A stretch of 16,194 nucleotides of DNA, taken from CAZHHH01 sp964532085. Its GTDB lineage: Bacteria > Bacteroidota > Bacteroidia > Bacteroidales > Marinilabiliaceae. The DNA is taken from the NCBI GenBank assembly GCA_964532085.1, contig CAZHHH010000057.1, positions 1-16,194 of the forward strand. The letters are read 5' to 3'. The notes below the pieces were generated by a model. The model was not told where the DNA came from. It saw only the letters and a program-made list of their open reading frames with translations, and searched no databases. This document shows, piece after piece, positions 13,895-16,194 of the stretch. Position numbers and translations under genes: made by a program. The first letter of the stretch is position 1, and each line of letters begins with the position of its first letter.

Positions 13895-15085
13895 ATGAGT
13901 CAAGATATATTTTACCCTGATTATAAAGGCTTTTATGGAGAGTTTGGTGGAGCTTTTATTCCAGAAATGCTCATTCCCAATATTCAGGAATTAGAGAGCA
14001 AGTATAAAAAAATTATAGAGTCAGAATCTTTTCAAAAGGAGTATCACTCTTTACTTACAGATTATGCTGGTCGTCCGTCACCACTTTTTAAGGCGGAGCG
14101 TATCTCTTCTAAATATGGCACAAATATTTGGCTAAAACGTGAAGATTTGAATCACACAGGTTCGCACAAATTAAATAATACCATTGGTCAAATATTGATT
14201 GCTAAAGAGATGGGGCGTAAACGTATTATTGCCGAAACTGGTGCAGGTCAACATGGTGTGGCAACTGCAACTGTTTGTGCGTTGTTAGGCTTAGATTGCG
14301 TTGTCTATATGGGAGAAATTGACACCCAACGTCAAGCACCAAATGTGGCTCGTATGAGAATGTTGGGTGCAGAAGTTCGACCAGCTACATCGGGAAGCAA
14401 AACTCTGAAAGATGCTACAAATGAGGCTTTAAGAGATTGGATTGCAAACCCTACTGATACATTCTATCTAATTGGTTCAGTGGTTGGTCCTCATCCATAC
14501 CCCGATATGGTTGCTAGATTGCAATCTGTAATAAGCATGGAAATAAAACATCAGCTAAAAGAGAAGATTGGTACAGAACTGCCTGACTATGTGATAGCTT
14601 GTGTTGGCGGTGGTTCAAACGCTGCAGGAAGTTTTTATCATTTCTTAGAAAATGCTGAAGTTAATCTTATCGCTGCCGAAGCTGCAGGTTTGGGAATTGA
14701 TACAGGAAAAACAGCTGCATCTATGGCGTTGGGAGTTGAAGGTGTTATTCACGGAAGCAATACTTATTTAATTCAGGATGATGATGGGCAAATTGTAGAG
14801 CCACACTCTATTTCTGCAGGACTTGATTACCCAGGAGTAGGTCCACTTCATGCAGCTCTTTTTAAAAACGGAAGAGCAAAATATCTGCCAATAACAGACG
14901 AACAAGCATTAAATGCTGCGCTAGAGCTTACTAGACTTGAAGGAATAATTCCAGCATTAGAATCAGCTCATGCTTTGGCAATACTTGGGCAGATGAATTT
15001 TAAACCGTCAGATAATGTTGTTGTAACAGTGTCGGGAAGAGGTGATAAAGATATGGCAACTTATATGAAACACTTTAATTTATAA
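13895..15085 (+). CDS. trpB: Tryptophan synthase beta chain (TrpB)
   Basis: 396 residues, the TrpB1 type that works with TrpA. It condenses indole with serine using PLP. HTGSHKLNNT (87-96) holds the PLP Schiff-base Lys92; AETGAGQHGVATA (113-125) holds catalytic Glu114; GGGSNAAG (238-245) binds the PLP phosphate; and the C-terminal SGRGDKD binds the pyridine side. The KREDLNHTGSHK context and the N-terminal YGEFGGAFIPE separate it from the longer, TrpA-independent TrpB2 enzymes. It ends 4 bp before trpA, fitting the alpha-beta complex. Confidence 0.98.
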   Translation: MSQDIFYPDYKGFYGEFGGAFIPEMLIPNIQELESKYKKIIESESFQKEYHSLLTDYAGRPSPLFKAERISSKYGTNIWLKREDLNHTGSHKLNNTIGQILIAKEMGRKRIIAETGAGQHGVATATVCALLGLDCVVYMGEIDTQRQAPNVARMRMLGAEVRPATSGSKTLKDATNEALRDWIANPTDTFYLIGSVVGPHPYPDMVARLQSVISMEIKHQLKEKIGTELPDYVIACVGGGSNAAGSFYHFLENAEVNLIAAEAAGLGIDTGKTAASMALGVEGVIHGSNTYLIQDDDGQIVEPHSISAGLDYPGVGPLHAALFKNGRAKYLPITDEQALNAALELTRLEGIIPALESAHALAILGQMNFKPSDNVVVTVSGRGDKDMATYMKHFNL

Positions 15086-15089
15086 TAGG

Positions 15090-15869
15090 ATGAAAACTAA
15101 TAGATTAAATAAGCTTTTTGATAATAAAAAAGATTTACTCTCTATATATTACACTGCAGGATATCCAAAACTTGATGATACAACAATAGTTTTAAAAGCA
15201 CTTGAAAAAGCAGGTGTTGACTTTGTTGAAATAGGTATGCCATACAGCGACCCATTGGCAGATGGGCCTGTAATTCAAAACAGCGGAACTGTAGCTCTCA
15301 AAAATGGAATGAGTTTAAAAGTATTGTTGAAGCAATTAGAAGGTGTTCGTGATTATGTGAAAATGCCGATAGTCTTGATGGGATATATCAATCCTATTAT
15401 GCGATTTGGATTTGAAGAGTTTTTGAAAAAATGCAGTGAGGTTGGTATTGATGGTTTGATTATTCCCGATTTACCTTTTGAGCTTTATGAGGAGAAGTAT
15501 AAGACTCTTTTTGAAAAATATAATATTTCCAACATATTTTTGATTACACCTCAAACTCCAGAAGATAGAGTAATATTGCTTGACAATGGCTCAACTTCAT
15601 TTATATATATGGTTGCTAATGCAGCTGTAACAGGTGCTAAAACAGGATTGAGCCAGTTTCAGTTAGACTATTTTAATCGTATTAAAAATATGAACCTAAA
15701 AACACCTTGTATGGTTGGTTTCGGAATCAGTAATAACGAAACTTACTCAGCAGTATGTAAATATTCTCATGGGGCCATTATTGGTAGTGCTTTTGTAAAT
15801 GTTATTGGGCAAAGCAATGATTTAGAAAAAGATATCAATAGTTATATTGAGTCGGTGTTGAATAAATAG
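15090..15869 (+). CDS. trpA: Tryptophan synthase alpha chain (TrpA)
   Basis: 259 residues. It cleaves indole-3-glycerol phosphate to indole and glyceraldehyde-3-phosphate and channels indole to TrpB. FVEIGMPYSDPLADGP (45-60) holds catalytic Glu47 and Asp58, equivalent to E. coli Glu49 and Asp60. VLMGYINPIMRFG, GLIIPDLPFE, TPQTPEDR, YMVANAAVTGAK and VGFGIS with GAIIGSAFV complete the barrel; the last two bind phosphate. It starts 4 bp after the trpB stop, is the last gene of the operon and is followed by a terminator. Confidence 0.97.
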   Translation: MKTNRLNKLFDNKKDLLSIYYTAGYPKLDDTTIVLKALEKAGVDFVEIGMPYSDPLADGPVIQNSGTVALKNGMSLKVLLKQLEGVRDYVKMPIVLMGYINPIMRFGFEEFLKKCSEVGIDGLIIPDLPFELYEEKYKTLFEKYNISNIFLITPQTPEDRVILLDNGSTSFIYMVANAAVTGAKTGLSQFQLDYFNRIKNMNLKTPCMVGFGISNNETYSAVCKYSHGAIIGSAFVNVIGQSNDLEKDINSYIESVLNK

Positions 15870-15928
15870 CTATCATAAAATTTAGTATAGATAAAATTAT
15901 TGAGGTTTATAATAAAGTTAGGTTTGGA

Positions 15929-15969
15929 TGGGGTTATTTTGTATGAAAATATTAAATAACCCTATTTTT
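15929..15969 (+). terminator. Terminator of the trp operon
   Basis: TGGGGTTATTT (15929-15939) pairs with AAATAACCCTA (15954-15964). The stem is 11 bp with one G-U pair, a 14-nt loop, and T5 directly behind (15965-15969). It lies 60 bp after the trpA stop. The loop is larger than usual but the stem base is GC-rich. Confidence 0.7.
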
Positions 15970-16139
15970 AATTCTCATTTTAAAAATATCACAATTTTGA
16001 CTAACATTTTTATTATTTTATATTTTAGGTGAAATTTATATTATTCTATCTATTTAATATTCTATTTATTTAAAAGGTGTAATTTTTATTTCTCTTATTT
16101 AGGTTCTCTAAAAGCATATACAAGTTGACTTTCGGACTG

Positions 16140-16169
16140 TTTGGATATGTTAAAAACTATTTAAGTTTG
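16140..16169 (+). promoter_or_regulatory. Promoter reading out of the right end
   Basis: TTTG at 16140-16143, an 18-bp spacer, then TAAGTTTG at 16162-16169, an exact TAnnTTTG. Transcription would begin near 16176 and head rightwards, so a plus-strand gene is expected just beyond the window. Confidence 0.5.
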
Positions 16170-16194
16170 TAAAATTTATCCCCTTTTACTTTAA

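Larger units (their letters stand above)
15870..16194 (+). other. Region after the trp operon without a gene
   Basis: 325 bp. It contains the operon terminator (15929-15969) and, at the far right, a promoter. Between them (about 15970-16120) is very AT-rich DNA with frequent stops on both strands and no feature I can support. Confidence 0.6.

Overview
The window looks like a chromosomal segment from a member of the Bacteroidota. It is strongly AT-rich. It carries a secreted protein ending in a CHU_C/gliding-motility-type C-terminal domain (a type IX secretion sorting domain), a DUF4290 gene directly before murA, and several copies of the phylum's characteristic promoter form (TTTG, about 20 bp, TAnnTTTG). 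Most genes lack a Shine-Dalgarno sequence and instead have A-rich stretches before the start codon. The species cannot be named from this sequence. All genes look intact except the first, which is cut by the window edge. There is no sign of insertion sequences, phage, CRISPR or RNA genes.

Layout. Positions 1-291 hold the 3' end of a DnaQ/PolB-type 3'-5' exonuclease gene. It overlaps, tail to tail, a minus-strand gene for a small secreted CHU_C-domain protein (274-1515). Everything after that is on the plus strand: a UvrD/PcrA helicase (1680-3965); DUF4290 plus murA (4067-6030); a thioredoxin-fold exported protein without its CXXC (6288-6851); a strong terminator (6905-6936); grpE-dnaJ-oxyR (7070-9744); and a tryptophan operon, leader-trpE-trpD-trpC-trpF-trpB-trpA (9789-15869), closed by a terminator at 15929-15969. 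The last 225 bp hold no gene but end in a good promoter pointing out of the window.

The most interesting element is the 200 bp in front of trpE. A promoter-like sequence is followed by an unannotated 21-codon ORF (9840-9905) with three consecutive Trp codons. Next comes a segment that can pair with the 5' arm of a downstream hairpin, and then a 13-bp hairpin with a T7 run (9948-9982), a textbook intrinsic terminator 36 bp before the trpE ATG. This is the full architecture of ribosome-mediated transcription attenuation, in a phylum far from the enterobacteria where it was worked out. The longest possible trpE reading frame starts inside the terminator hairpin, so trpE should be started at 10019.

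How the genes fit together. The trp operon encodes every step from chorismate to tryptophan except the glutamine amidotransferase subunit TrpG, which is missing between trpE and trpD. GrpE and DnaJ are DnaK co-chaperones, and OxyR directly after them is a peroxide sensor, so that block is a stress module. MurA makes the first committed peptidoglycan precursor and has Asp in place of the fosfomycin-target Cys.
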